Origin: Alkalibacterium sp.
GTDB lineage: Bacteria > Bacillota > Bacilli > Lactobacillales > Carnobacteriaceae_A
Direction: 5' to 3'
Assembly: GCA_007692455.1 (NCBI GenBank)
Contig: RECC01000060.1
Location: forward strand, 37,416 to 101,415
Length of the DNA stretch: 64,000 bases
The translations under genes and the position numbers were made by a program. Shown one piece after another: positions 29,376 through 38,413 of the stretch. The notes below the pieces were generated by a model that saw only the letters and a list, made by a program, of their open reading frames with translations, was not told the origin of the DNA and did not search any database. How positions within the stretch are numbered: position 1 is the stretch's first letter; every line of letters begins with the position of its first letter.

Positions 29376-30089
29376 TCAATTATCCAAGGTAGTTTTAATC
29401 GTGTTTATTTTCATTATATCGTCATGTTCCCCGACATCTGCAATAAAATGCATCATATTAAACTGATTGGGAAGGTGAAGGGTATATAAGTCTTCACAGA
29501 TAGAGGTGCCGTCTTCCAAGTAAGTGATGGCGTGATCAGTGGAAATAACTTGTATCTTGTTATCTGCAAAAACTTTTTCCAAATAGGTTAAAGTCTTATT
29601 TCTATTCTTATATTGAACTTCCAGTTGCTTTGTTCGATCAATTTTGAACATGCCTTTTACTACACGCAAAACAATCAGCATGATTAATGTACTGGTTAAC
29701 GCCATGGTATAATTGCCCATTCCAACAGCGATGCCTAGACTGGCTACAGCCCATATAGATGCAGCCGTTGTTAAACCTGTAACGGTACGTCTACTGACAA
29801 TGATGGTTCCGGCACCTAAAAATCCGATTCCGTTAACGACCTGAGCGGTTAGACGAGTAATATCTGAATTAAGAACATTTGAATATTCCGGGTTTTCCAT
29901 TGCAAAATTGAGCACCCATCTGCTGGCTTCTAATTGAGTCATGGTTATGATAGCGGCACCTAAACTGACGAGAGTATGTGTGCGTATACCCGCGTCACGC
30001 CCTTTTAGTTCACGTTCATATCCAATAACCCCACCAACTATAGCTGCCAGAAAAAGTCTTAAAAATAATTCAAGCTGTGAATAATCCAT
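29376..30089 (-). CDS. MgtC/SapB family membrane protein
   Basis: A 237-residue protein with four to five membrane helices and the MgtC signature: RLFLAAIVGGVIGYEREL with GRDAGIRTHTLVSLGAA, then VVNGIGFLGAGTIIV and GLTTAASIWAVASLGIAVG. A cytoplasmic domain follows (about 155-237). In Salmonella MgtC inhibits the F-ATPase and supports survival in low magnesium; long-form family members elsewhere have less certain roles. The start at 30089 is chosen because the coding strand reads AGGGGGACACTC just before ATG. The longer open frame to 30146 has no ribosome site. Confidence 0.9.
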   Translation of the reverse strand: MDYSQLELFLRLFLAAIVGGVIGYERELKGRDAGIRTHTLVSLGAAIITMTQLEASRWVLNFAMENPEYSNVLNSDITRLTAQVVNGIGFLGAGTIIVSRRTVTGLTTAASIWAVASLGIAVGMGNYTMALTSTLIMLIVLRVVKGMFKIDRTKQLEVQYKNRNKTLTYLEKVFADNKIQVISTDHAITYLEDGTSICEDLYTLHLPNQFNMMHFIADVGEHDDIMKINTIKTTLDN

Positions 30090-30307
30090 GAGTGTCCCCC
30101 TGATAGTCTTTGATACTATTATCATTAACTTTCTATGTAAAAACAAGAATGAATTTTATTTCGTCTGTATTTACTTTAATCTTTTGCGTTCATATTGTAT
30201 ACTGTATTTATTATAAATAAGAGCATTCATCTTCAATTTACATAATTATAGCACTATTTGTGAAAAGATGAATGAAAAAAATTGGAAATTGAGAGAGGAT
30301 GAGAGTG

Positions 30308-31633
30308 ATGCATTTTTCATTCATGGGTAAGCAAGGTGGTTCCCACCCAGAAGAAAATAAATCACGAACGAGTAAACTGCCTATCGTTGATGCGTCAGTA
30401 CCTAAAATAATGGTATTTCCTGTAGCGATGCACATAGGTGCGCCTGCAAAACCCGTAGTTGAAATAGGAGACCAGGTGAAAGCAGGCCAAATTATTGCAG
30501 AAGAAGGCGGCTTCGTCTCTGCACATGTGTACTCTTCTGTTTCCGGAGAAGTAATTGGCCTTGAAAAGCGTCCGACAGTAGGAGGAGAAGCAGATAGTAT
30601 CATTATAAAAAATGATTATCAGTACACAAAAGCTGATCCTATCGTTGAACCAGGTCACTCTCATGAAATGTCGAAAGATGACATTTTGAGTACAGTGAGA
30701 AAAGCCGGAATTGTAGGTATGGGAGGAGCAACTTTCCCAACTGCCGTTAAGTTGAGTCCGCCACCAGGCATGACTATCGATACATTGATTATTAATGGAG
30801 CTGAATGTGAGCCGTATTCAACGTCCGATCATCGTGTAATGGTCGAGCACGCTGATGAAATCATAGATGGAATCAATCTTTCCAGAAAGCTTTTTCCTCA
30901 GTTGAAAAAAATCTACATCGGTATTGAAGACAACAAACCTGATGCGATTAAAAAGATGAAGGAGGCTGCTGCAGAATTCGATGATATTAGTGTACGTCCT
31001 CTAAAATCTATGTACCCTCAAGGTTCCGAAAAGAATTTGATTCAGAATCTTGCAGGACGAGAAGTTCCACCCGGTGGACTTCCTGCAGAAGTTCGCTGTG
31101 TTGTAGCTAATACATCGACAATTCGATCCGTTTACCGTGCATGTGAGTACGGTGAACCTTTAATCGAAAGAATTGTTTCCGTGTCAGGAACACCAGTCAA
31201 AGAGCCGAAAAATCTTCGCGTAAAAATAGGAACACCAATGGATTCCTTAATCGATGACTGTGGCGGTTTTGCAGAAGTACCAGGAAAAGTATTTGGTGGT
31301 GGTCCGATGATGGGTAAAACCGTCTCTGATCTTGGAGTGCCAATTATTAAAGGAACTACTGCAGTTACTGTTTTAACACCAGAAGAGGCACATATCGGCG
31401 AAGAACAAGATTGTATCATGTGTGCAGAATGTATACATGTTTGCCCAGTCAGCCTGCAGCCGATTCTAATCAGTGAAGCTTTTGAAAGAGGAAATATTGA
31501 AAAGGCTAAGGAGTTAGGAGCTATGGATTGTATTGAATGTGGAAACTGCTCATTCATCTGTCCATCGAAAATTCCGTTGCTTGAAAATATAAGATCTGCC
31601 AAAGCTGCCATTAAACAAAAGGAGGAGAAGTAA
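30308..31633 (+). CDS. RnfC-like NADH/flavin/iron-sulfur subunit (copy 2)
   Basis: A second RnfC of 441 residues, clearly related to copy 1 along the whole length. It has the more canonical start (FMGKQGGSHPEENKSRT), the GIVGMGGATFPTAVKLSPP region, LIINGAECEPY, and two CxxCxxCxxxCP clusters beginning at Cys369 and Cys408. ATG 30308 follows AGAGAGG by ten bases; ATG 30299 and GTG 30305 are possible. rnfD copy 2 starts one base after the stop region. No Fur box is seen upstream, unlike copy 1, so the two copies may be regulated differently. A TTCATA-17-TATAAA pair (30189-30217) is a possible promoter. Confidence 0.88.
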   Translation: MHFSFMGKQGGSHPEENKSRTSKLPIVDASVPKIMVFPVAMHIGAPAKPVVEIGDQVKAGQIIAEEGGFVSAHVYSSVSGEVIGLEKRPTVGGEADSIIIKNDYQYTKADPIVEPGHSHEMSKDDILSTVRKAGIVGMGGATFPTAVKLSPPPGMTIDTLIINGAECEPYSTSDHRVMVEHADEIIDGINLSRKLFPQLKKIYIGIEDNKPDAIKKMKEAAAEFDDISVRPLKSMYPQGSEKNLIQNLAGREVPPGGLPAEVRCVVANTSTIRSVYRACEYGEPLIERIVSVSGTPVKEPKNLRVKIGTPMDSLIDDCGGFAEVPGKVFGGGPMMGKTVSDLGVPIIKGTTAVTVLTPEEAHIGEEQDCIMCAECIHVCPVSLQPILISEAFERGNIEKAKELGAMDCIECGNCSFICPSKIPLLENIRSAKAAIKQKEEK

Positions 31634-31634
31634 T

Positions 31635-32672
31635 ATGGCACAAGCAATAGATGTGCAGGGTAAATTACGTGTGGGTCCTTCTCCACACATTCGAAGCAAG
31701 CGAACATCAGCCTGGGTAATGGATCAGGTAATTATCGCAATGATCCCGCCAGTTATAGCAGCGACCTACTTCTTTGGCTGGTGGGTTTTGGGTATGATTA
31801 TTATATCAACGACTACTGCTGTGGCTTCAGAATATCTTTATCAGAAATTAACTTATAAACCCACTACTATTCATGATCACAGTGCAGCCCTAACAGGCAT
31901 GCTGATAGGGTTAAGTTTACCGGTTACGGCACCTATTTGGATGATAGTGTTCGGTTCTGTATTTGCAATCGTCATTGTTAAGCAGTTGGGTGGGGGTATA
32001 GGACGTAATTACTTTAACCCCGCTGTTGCTGCACGAGTGGTGACAAAAGCATTCTTTACTCCGTGGTTAGCAAACTGGGTTCTACCTGGCGGCTTATTCG
32101 GCAGCGGGTATAGAGGGGTCGATGCAGTAGCGACAGCCACTCCTTTAGAATTTATTGGCGATGGAATGCGTGTAGTCCCAGAAGGAGCCGTTCCCGACTT
32201 CTTCGAGCTCTTTATGGGATTTAATCTAGGTGGTAACATAGGAGAAACATCAAAATTAGCTATTTTGATTGGGATGCTCTACCTGATATTTAGAAGAGTC
32301 ATCAATCCAAAAATACCAATTCTTTTCATAGTGACTACTTTTGTCACTATGGGGTTATGGTCAAGCTTTAATTTTGAATTCATGATGACACATGCGCTGA
32401 CAGGAACGTTGTTCTTTGGAGCAACCTACATGGCGACAGATTACAGTTCTGGGTCATTGACACCTGAAGGCAAAACGGTTTTCGCTATTGGCTGTGGTCT
32501 GCTAACAGCATTTTTCAGGATAACACTCGATCATCCTGGTGGAGTAGGTTATTCGATTCTTATTATGAATGCCTTGGCTCCGTTTATTGATAGCAAACTG
32601 ATGCCGAGAATTTATGGACATAAATCTAGACCACAAACAAAATTTAACCGCCAAAGTACAAATCACATTTAA
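31635..32672 (+). CDS. RnfD-like membrane flavoprotein (copy 2)
   Basis: A 345-residue RnfD/NqrB-type protein with about nine hydrophobic helices. The expected flavin-attachment motif is D163-AVATATPL with Thr169; it has Ala where Ser/Thr normally stands three residues before the acceptor, so covalent FMN is likely but not certain. GRNYFNPAVAARV is conserved. The start abuts the rnfC copy 2 stop, implying translational coupling. After it comes a strong bidirectional terminator, so again no rnfG, E, A or B follow. Confidence 0.86.
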   Translation: MAQAIDVQGKLRVGPSPHIRSKRTSAWVMDQVIIAMIPPVIAATYFFGWWVLGMIIISTTTAVASEYLYQKLTYKPTTIHDHSAALTGMLIGLSLPVTAPIWMIVFGSVFAIVIVKQLGGGIGRNYFNPAVAARVVTKAFFTPWLANWVLPGGLFGSGYRGVDAVATATPLEFIGDGMRVVPEGAVPDFFELFMGFNLGGNIGETSKLAILIGMLYLIFRRVINPKIPILFIVTTFVTMGLWSSFNFEFMMTHALTGTLFFGATYMATDYSSGSLTPEGKTVFAIGCGLLTAFFRITLDHPGGVGYSILIMNALAPFIDSKLMPRIYGHKSRPQTKFNRQSTNHI

Positions 32673-32685
32673 AAGAAATAAAATT

Positions 32686-32735
32686 AAAAAATCGCAGAAT
32701 GACAATTTTATTGTCATTCTGCGATTTTTTTAGAT
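32686..32735. terminator. Bidirectional terminator
   Basis: A perfect 20-base stem (32686-32705 with 32711-32730) with a five-base loop, A-rich on the left and T-rich on the right, between convergent rnfD copy 2 and the chromate-transporter genes. It overlaps the 3' end of the minus-strand gene. Confidence 0.95.
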
Positions 32736-33293
32736 AAAACTGTAAATGATTCCACCTGCTACACCGGTTATCAGCATAACTTGAATGGGACTGGCTTTAT
32801 ATTTTCTCATCAGGAAAATAGCAACTGAAAAGAATACGATTGAAACCAAATTGATGTTAGCTATATCAACCGGCCAGTCACTGTGTCCAAACATGGCAGT
32901 CAGGAAAATGGTTAATCCAGCTGAAGCAATTAACGCGACTACCGCGGGTCTGAGCCCTTGGACTACCCCCTGTACAATAGTCAGATTTTGATACTTGAAG
33001 TAGAAGTAAGCCAAAATCTGCACAATAATAACTGAGGGTAGTGTTACACCTATTGTTGCAATAATGCCTCCTGCAATCCCTGCAATCTGGTTACCTGAAA
33101 AAGTAGCTGCATTGATAGCGATTGGGCCAGGTGTCATTTCCGATAATGTTAAAATATCAATAAACTGCTGGTTGGTAATCCAACCTTGTGCGTGAATTAG
33201 CTCCTGCTCAATAAGAGGCAAGGCAGCATAACCGCCACCAAAACTGAAGAGACCAATTTGGAAAAAGCTTAAAAAGAGTTCCAAGTAAATCAT
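32730..33293 (-). CDS. Chromate transporter half-protein, second subunit
   Basis: A 187-residue short ChrA-type membrane protein with the family motif FSFGGGYAALPLIEQELI (about 16-33) and SEMTPGPIAINAATFSGNQIAG. Short ChrA proteins work as pairs, each supplying half of the transporter; family members export chromate, but many have no proven substrate. It overlaps the upstream partner gene by four bases. Confidence 0.9.
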   Translation of the reverse strand: MIYLELFLSFFQIGLFSFGGGYAALPLIEQELIHAQGWITNQQFIDILTLSEMTPGPIAINAATFSGNQIAGIAGGIIATIGVTLPSVIIVQILAYFYFKYQNLTIVQGVVQGLRPAVVALIASAGLTIFLTAMFGHSDWPVDIANINLVSIVFFSVAIFLMRKYKASPIQVMLITGVAGGIIYSFI

Positions 33294-33868
33294 TTGGCAT
33301 CCCCCTTATCTTTTTTTCCCACTATCTCTATCAAGGTAGTCAAAGCGCCAATTAAAGCGGACACGAGCAGCAGCCATAAAATATTGACTTGGAATACAAT
33401 ACCGGCAACCAAAGCAGCCACCATAACTATCATCGGCACTACCTTTTTTTGCTGGACAATTCTTTTGCCCATGTTATAAACCACATTGACAATAATAGCC
33501 GCCACACCAGCCTGCATACCTAAAAGAACATTATTGACAATTGCGTTATCACGAACAGCCATATAAATATAAGCTAAAACTGTCATAATTACCAGAGGTG
33601 GAAGGATGGTTCCCAATACAGTTACCAAAGCCCCTGGAACTCCAGCCATGCGGTAACCAACCAATAAGGACGTATTAACGGCAATAGGTCCAGGAGCAGA
33701 CTGGCCTACTGCAATCAAGTTCAACATTTCGTCCTCGTTAATCCAGCCGAGTTCTTTAACGAATTTCTTTTCCATTAAAGGAACAATGACGTACCCTCCT
33801 CCAAAGGTGAACATACTTAAGAAAAATGTCGAACGAAATAGTGTTGTATATAATTCTTTCTTCTCCAT
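33290..33868 (-). CDS. Chromate transporter half-protein, first subunit
   Basis: A 192-residue partner of the preceding protein, with MFTFGGGYVIVPLMEKKFV and GQSAPGPIAVNTSLLVGYRMAG. I place the start at 33868 (MEKKELYTTLFRS), which has AGAAGG upstream on the coding strand; the open frame continues to 33967 without a ribosome site. A TATAAT on the minus strand at about 33898-33903 is a likely -10. The pair forms one operon. Confidence 0.9.
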   Translation of the reverse strand: MEKKELYTTLFRSTFFLSMFTFGGGYVIVPLMEKKFVKELGWINEDEMLNLIAVGQSAPGPIAVNTSLLVGYRMAGVPGALVTVLGTILPPLVIMTVLAYIYMAVRDNAIVNNVLLGMQAGVAAIIVNVVYNMGKRIVQQKKVVPMIVMVAALVAGIVFQVNILWLLLVSALIGALTTLIEIVGKKDKGDAK

Positions 33869-33974
33869 TAAAATCCTTCTTTCCAACTCATTTCTTCTAT
33901 TATATTGGAATTGGAAAGTGTTTAAAAGGAAAAGTAACAAAAGTGCTTTATGTGAGATTTTGTTCAAGAATAGG

Positions 33975-33980
33975 TATAAT
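33975..33980 (+). promoter_or_regulatory. -10 box for the GT8-gor operon
   Basis: A perfect TATAAT about 50 bases before the glycosyltransferase start; no convincing -35 is seen. Confidence 0.45.
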
Positions 33981-34030
33981 GAATGAAAGACGTCAAAGAG
34001 ATGGACATGACGGTTTTTGGAGGTTTTTAA

Positions 34031-34900
34031 ATGATCAATTTACTATTCTCGCTGAACGAAAATTATGTTTATCCATTAAAGGTGCTGATTCAGTCAATTA
34101 CGGATAATCATCCCCGTGATTCATTTTGTATGTACCTGCTGCATAATGGTATTTCAGATGATACAATAAATGGGCTAAAGGATTTTATTGAAAAAGAGGG
34201 GGATGTATTCAAACCGATTAAAAGTGACACATTCTTCAGACATTCTGATAAAATAGCTATAACCAGGTATTATGCTCTGGAAATGTATCTATGGATGTTC
34301 GCCCCGTATTTGTTGCCGGACGATGTAGACCGTGTATTGTATCTGGATCCGGACATAGTCTGCATCAACGATTTGAAATCCTTTTACAACAAGAGTTTTT
34401 ATGGATATTCCTTTGTAGCGACTAACTATAAATATAAGACAAAATGGGTTCAGCCTTTTAATAATTTAAGACTGAGAAATTTTGAGTCTGACAACTATTT
34501 TAATTCAGGAGTCGTATTGATGAACCTGGAGAAATTAAGAAAAACAGCCAACCCAAATGAAATTGTTCAGTCAATTCGTGAAAATAAGCCTTTTTTGATT
34601 TTGCCGGATCAGGATATTTTTAATCTGATTTTTGTAAATGATATTCTGGAAGAAGACTGGCGCCTTTATAATATGAATCCAAAAGTATATGAGAAACTTA
34701 AAATTTTGTTTCCACATAAATATAATTTATCTAATGTGGAGAATGAAGTAGTATTCGTCCATTATTCAGGAAAACACAAACCTTGGGATGAACGAGAGAA
34801 ATATAAGTATGTATTAGGTCAGTATTATTTTGATTTTGAAAAAAAAGTGTACCCAAATTTATTTGGAGCAGCACCTGAGAAGAAAGGAAGAAATATATGA
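34031..34900 (+). CDS. Glycosyltransferase family 8
   Basis: A 289-residue retaining glycosyltransferase of the GT8 type. The N-terminus [20 protein letters not shown], the RYYALEMY helix, the metal/nucleotide motif YLDPDIVC (DxD-like, about 104-111) and the C-terminal HYSGKHKPW are typical. Family members use UDP-glucose or UDP-galactose for glycoprotein, teichoic acid or LPS decoration; the acceptor here cannot be told. It starts after a GGAGG site. Its stop overlaps the start of the glutathione reductase gene by four bases, an odd pairing. Confidence 0.88.
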   Translation: MINLLFSLNENYVYPLKVLIQSITDNHPRDSFCMYLLHNGISDDTINGLKDFIEKEGDVFKPIKSDTFFRHSDKIAITRYYALEMYLWMFAPYLLPDDVDRVLYLDPDIVCINDLKSFYNKSFYGYSFVATNYKYKTKWVQPFNNLRLRNFESDNYFNSGVVLMNLEKLRKTANPNEIVQSIRENKPFLILPDQDIFNLIFVNDILEEDWRLYNMNPKVYEKLKILFPHKYNLSNVENEVVFVHYSGKHKPWDEREKYKYVLGQYYFDFEKKVYPNLFGAAPEKKGRNI

Positions 34901-36258
34901 ATGAGCAGAAAGATTATGATTATTTAGTCATTGGAGGCGGAAGTGGGGGGATTGCTTCGGCCAATCGTGCAGGTATGCACGGAGCAAAAGTGGCCTTGAT
35001 AGAAGAAGGAAATCTGGGCGGTACGTGTGTTAATTTAGGCTGTGTGCCCAAAAAGGTCATGTGGTATGTAGCCGAAATGATGGATTCTTTGAATCATTAT
35101 GCGGAAGGTTATGGACTGGAGTTTTCAGATAAACCCTCCCTGAATTTTGAAAAATTGGCAACAAACAGAAAAAAATACATTGATTTTCTCCATAAAGCCT
35201 ATGAAAAAGGATTGGACAGTAACAATGTAGAGTTGATTAAAGGGAGAGCAAGATTTGTTGATGACTTTACCGTTGAAGTCAACGGTAAAAAAATTACAGC
35301 ACATCATATTCTTATTGCTACTGGGGGCAAGCCGAAAAGACTGGATATACCCGGGGGAGAGCTGGGTATGGTATCAGATGATGTATTTGAGTTAACAAAA
35401 CTTCCTGAAAGTATAGCCGTCATAGGAGGAGGCTATATAGGTGTAGAAATGAGCAATATTTTCCATGCCCTTGGAATTGACACGCATCTATTTGTAAGAA
35501 AACCGAGACCTCTGAATAATTTTGATTCAATTATATGCGAGGGATTTACAGCCATATCTGAAAATGAAGGAAGAAAAATATCAGCTAACAAGACTGTTAT
35601 AGAATTGAAAGAACTGGACAGCGGGTCGTATGAGCTGTATTTTGAAGACGGCACAACACACCGGACTGACATGGTACTCTGGGCTACTGGCCGTACGCCT
35701 AACACGTCAGGATTGAATCTGGAAGCTGCAGGAGTCAGTCTGTATCCGGGAGGCTATATTGAAATTGACAAGTATCAGAATACAACCGGTCAGCACATCT
35801 ACGCAGTAGGTGATGTAACAGGAAGAGTTGAATTGACTCCGGTAGCTATTGCAGCAGGAAGACGATTAGCTGAACGTTTGTTTAATGATAAAGAAAACGA
35901 ATACTTGCCATATGACAATATCCCGACTGTCATCTTTACTCACCCGCCAATTGGTACAATCGGTATGACTGAAGAAGAAGCCCATGATCGCTATCCGGAA
36001 GAAAAGGTGAAGATTTATACATCCACTTTTACTTCCATGCACAGTTCAATAACGGATAACAGGCAGAAAGCTTACATGAAACTGGTATGTGTCGGTAAAC
36101 GTGAGAAAATTGTCGGCTTGCACGGCATAGGTAAAGGAATGGATGAAATTCTACAAGGCTTTGCGGTAGCTGTACAGATGGGGGCAACAAAAAGGGATTT
36201 CGACCGGACAGTAGCTATTCATCCTACTGCATCAGAAGAATTTGTCACCATGAAATAA
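34897..36258 (+). CDS. gor: Glutathione-disulfide reductase
   Basis: An NADPH-dependent flavoenzyme that regenerates reduced glutathione. The 453 residues contain the FAD motif [15 protein letters not shown] (about 10-24), the redox disulfide [13 protein letters not shown] (about 40-52), the NADPH motif [13 protein letters not shown] and the C-terminal active-site HPTASEEF. It belongs to the pyridine nucleotide disulfide reductases; the [13 protein letters not shown] spacing and HPTASEE ending favour glutathione over mercuric or lipoamide substrates. Translationally coupled to the GT8 gene (ATGA overlap). Glyoxalase I and gamma-glutamyltransferase genes elsewhere in the window support use of glutathione. 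Confidence 0.93.
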   Translation: MNEQKDYDYLVIGGGSGGIASANRAGMHGAKVALIEEGNLGGTCVNLGCVPKKVMWYVAEMMDSLNHYAEGYGLEFSDKPSLNFEKLATNRKKYIDFLHKAYEKGLDSNNVELIKGRARFVDDFTVEVNGKKITAHHILIATGGKPKRLDIPGGELGMVSDDVFELTKLPESIAVIGGGYIGVEMSNIFHALGIDTHLFVRKPRPLNNFDSIICEGFTAISENEGRKISANKTVIELKELDSGSYELYFEDGTTHRTDMVLWATGRTPNTSGLNLEAAGVSLYPGGYIEIDKYQNTTGQHIYAVGDVTGRVELTPVAIAAGRRLAERLFNDKENEYLPYDNIPTVIFTHPPIGTIGMTEEEAHDRYPEEKVKIYTSTFTSMHSSITDNRQKAYMKLVCVGKREKIVGLHGIGKGMDEILQGFAVAVQMGATKRDFDRTVAIHPTASEEFVTMK

Positions 36259-36359
36259 GAACTGACGAACTATTAATGCTAGGCAGCAATTAAATGAAGC
36301 GTTTACATTACTAAACACGAACGTTATAGATTAAAATTCAATTAATTTTTCGTTTTGCA

Positions 36360-36388
36360 TTGATTTTATGTACCAGATGTTTTAAGAT
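36360..36388 (+). promoter_or_regulatory. Candidate promoter of the riboswitch transcript
   Basis: TTGATT (36360-36365) and TAAGAT (36383-36388) with a 17-base spacer, shortly before the aptamer. Confidence 0.4.
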
Positions 36389-36411
36389 AAAGCCATCTTA
36401 ATAAAAGAGTT

Positions 36412-36478
36412 ATCTAATATAACTTAGCGATATGGGCTAGAGTCTCTACCAATCCCCTTAAAGGATTGACTATTAGAT
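36412..36478 (+). promoter_or_regulatory. Purine riboswitch aptamer, guanine type
   Basis: A purine-riboswitch aptamer: closing stem P1 ATCTAATA / TATTAGAT, P2 with loop GATATGG, the joining segment TCTCTACC, P3 AATCC / GGATT with loop CCTTAAA, and the 3' core GACTAT. The C in GACTAT is the base that pairs with the ligand; C marks guanine/hypoxanthine aptamers, whereas adenine aptamers have U. It precedes a PbuG-type permease gene. Confidence 0.93.
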
Positions 36479-36512
36479 TAAACAACAGAGTTTGTTTATG
36501 ATGTAGTTAATT

Positions 36513-36537
36513 AAAGGCGGTTATCCGTCTTTTTTTG
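36513..36537 (+). terminator. Riboswitch expression-platform terminator
   Basis: Stem AAAGGCGG / CCGTCTTT with loop TTAT and a seven-T tail, about 35 bases after the aptamer and 100 before the permease start. Ligand binding should favour this terminator. Confidence 0.8.
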
Positions 36538-36635
36538 CTTTCATAGACAGATTCTCCCACAATCCCGTTATTGGATAACCCTTTACTCATACACTCCGCC
36601 TGTCGGAGAAAACTAGTTGAAAGAGGGTTTTATCT

Positions 36636-38099
36636 TTGTTGGAAAAGTTTTTTAAATTGAAAGAAAATAACACAAACATCGGTACGGAGGTTACTGCAGG
36701 TTTAACGACGTTTTTCGCTATGTCTTATATCATTTTTGTTAATCCGCAAATCTTGTCTTTAACTGGTATGCCGACTCAAGCTGTTTTCTTGGCGACTGTT
36801 TTGTCTACTGCTATCGGAACGCTTATTCTTGCTTTATATGCAAACGTTCCTTATGCTCAGGCACCGGGAATGGGACTGAATGCCTTCTTTACCTATACAG
36901 TTGTTTTCGCACTAGGCTTCTCATGGCAGGAAGCACTGTTCATGGTATTTCTTACTGGTGTAGTGGGTATCTTAATCACTGTTACATCAATTAGAAAGAA
37001 AATTATCCATGCGATTCCTGAATCACTGCAGCACGCAATTGGTGGAGGAATTGGCGTATTTATCGCATACATCGGACTTAAAAATGCACAGCTACTCGAG
37101 TTTACTTCAGAAGGTCAAGACATTATTGCTATAAACAACGAACCGTATACTGCTGGGTCTGAAGTTTCCGGCACTATTAATACTGTTGTAACTGGCGGTG
37201 GAATTATTCCAGATATGGGAAGCTTAACGAACCCATACGCTTTGCTAGCGATTTTAGGACTTATTACAATGGTCGTTTTAATGATAGCAAAAGTTAAAGG
37301 AGCTATTCTAATCGGTATTGTTGTTACTACAATAGTTGGAATACCTATGGGAATCACCGATTTATCTGGTCTGACCAATCCCGCTAACACTTTCGGATCA
37401 GCCTTTAATGAGCTAGGAACTACTTTTGGAGCAGCTTTTGGTTCACAAGGTCTCGGCTCTCTGCTAGCAGATCCGTCCCGTTACGCATTAATCTTAATCA
37501 CAGTATTTGCCTTCACACTAACAGATGTCTTTGATACTATTGGAACGTTTATTGGAACCGGTAGAAAAGCTGGCATCTTCTCGCTTGAAGATGAAAAAGC
37601 AATGGACAAGGGTCGTGGGCTGAACACTAAAATGGAAAAAGCATTACTTGCTGATACAGTTGCAACTGCAGCTGGAGCTGTTCTAGGAACATCTCCGGTT
37701 ACTACATTTGTGGAAAGTGCGGCAGGTATTGGAGCTGGTGGGCGTACAGGTTTGACTAGTCTGACTACAGCATCAATGTTTCTGTTAACAGCCTTCTTTG
37801 CCCCAGTTATGTCTATTGTTCCCGGAGCAGCTACTGCACCGGCATTGATTCTTGTTGGTATTCTCATGATGTCAGCATTCGCTGAAATCGACTGGAACAA
37901 TTTGGAAGAAGCTGTCCCTGCATTTTTCGCTTCAATCTTTATGGGATTCACATATAGCATCTCATACGGTATCGCAGCGGGCTTCTTATTCTATATCATC
38001 ACTAAAGCCGCTAAAGGAAAAGTTTCTGTAGTCCACCCAGTACTATGGGCGACAACTGGCTTGTTCATTTTAAACTTTGTAGTCATGGGATTACTATAA
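36636..38099 (+). CDS. NCS2-family hypoxanthine/guanine permease (PbuG-like)
   Basis: A 487-residue polytopic transporter of the AzgA/PbuG branch of NCS2. It has the N-terminal EVTAGLTTFFAMSYIIFVNP, QAPGMGLNAFFTY and GGGIGVFIAYIGL motifs and the DVFDTIGTFIGTG region, all typical of hypoxanthine/guanine/adenine permeases. The upstream guanine-type riboswitch points to guanine or hypoxanthine as substrate. TTG 36636 follows AAGAGGG by eight bases. High purine should terminate transcription and so shut off uptake. Confidence 0.95.
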   Translation: MLEKFFKLKENNTNIGTEVTAGLTTFFAMSYIIFVNPQILSLTGMPTQAVFLATVLSTAIGTLILALYANVPYAQAPGMGLNAFFTYTVVFALGFSWQEALFMVFLTGVVGILITVTSIRKKIIHAIPESLQHAIGGGIGVFIAYIGLKNAQLLEFTSEGQDIIAINNEPYTAGSEVSGTINTVVTGGGIIPDMGSLTNPYALLAILGLITMVVLMIAKVKGAILIGIVVTTIVGIPMGITDLSGLTNPANTFGSAFNELGTTFGAAFGSQGLGSLLADPSRYALILITVFAFTLTDVFDTIGTFIGTGRKAGIFSLEDEKAMDKGRGLNTKMEKALLADTVATAAGAVLGTSPVTTFVESAAGIGAGGRTGLTSLTTASMFLLTAFFAPVMSIVPGAATAPALILVGILMMSAFAEIDWNNLEEAVPAFFASIFMGFTYSISYGIAAGFLFYIITKAAKGKVSVVHPVLWATTGLFILNFVVMGLL

Positions 38100-38128
38100 T
38101 AAACACTTCAAACTAATCATACAGTCAG

Positions 38129-38173
38129 CACCATTTGATGAGAGGATTTACTCTTTTATCAAATGGTGTTTTT
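38129..38173 (+). terminator. Rho-independent terminator
   Basis: Stem CACCATTTGAT / ATCAAATGGTG with an inner AGAG/CTCT helix and a T5 tail. Confidence 0.92.
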
Positions 38174-38413
38174 AGTATATGAATGGTATCAATTTCTTAA
38201 TGCAGCTGCCAGTAAACGGCTTTTAATAACTGATTTTCAATTAAAGTGGTAAACTAAGCGTATCAATAAGATCCTTCTACAATAAATTTTTTTCGAATAC
38301 ATAGAAAAAGTAATAGACACTTCTAGTCATATGTTAAACGTCTAGTTCGTGATTTCACATCGTTCGCAGTCGCTGAACCCCCATATGATTAACCTCTCGG
38401 GAGGAATATAATT
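38174..38413. other. Intergenic region before the bactofilin-like gene
   Basis: About 240 bases after the permease terminator. I see no clear sigma-A promoter. At the right end the ribosome site GGGAGG (38399-38404) lies in a small hairpin CCTC-TCGG-GAGG (38393-38404), which could mask it. Confidence 0.5.

Noticed and set aside
30111-30124. TGATACTATTATCA upstream of the MgtC-type gene as a third Fur box
   Set aside because: It has 7-0-7 spacing and two mismatches to itself as a palindrome, so it is much weaker than the two perfect boxes.
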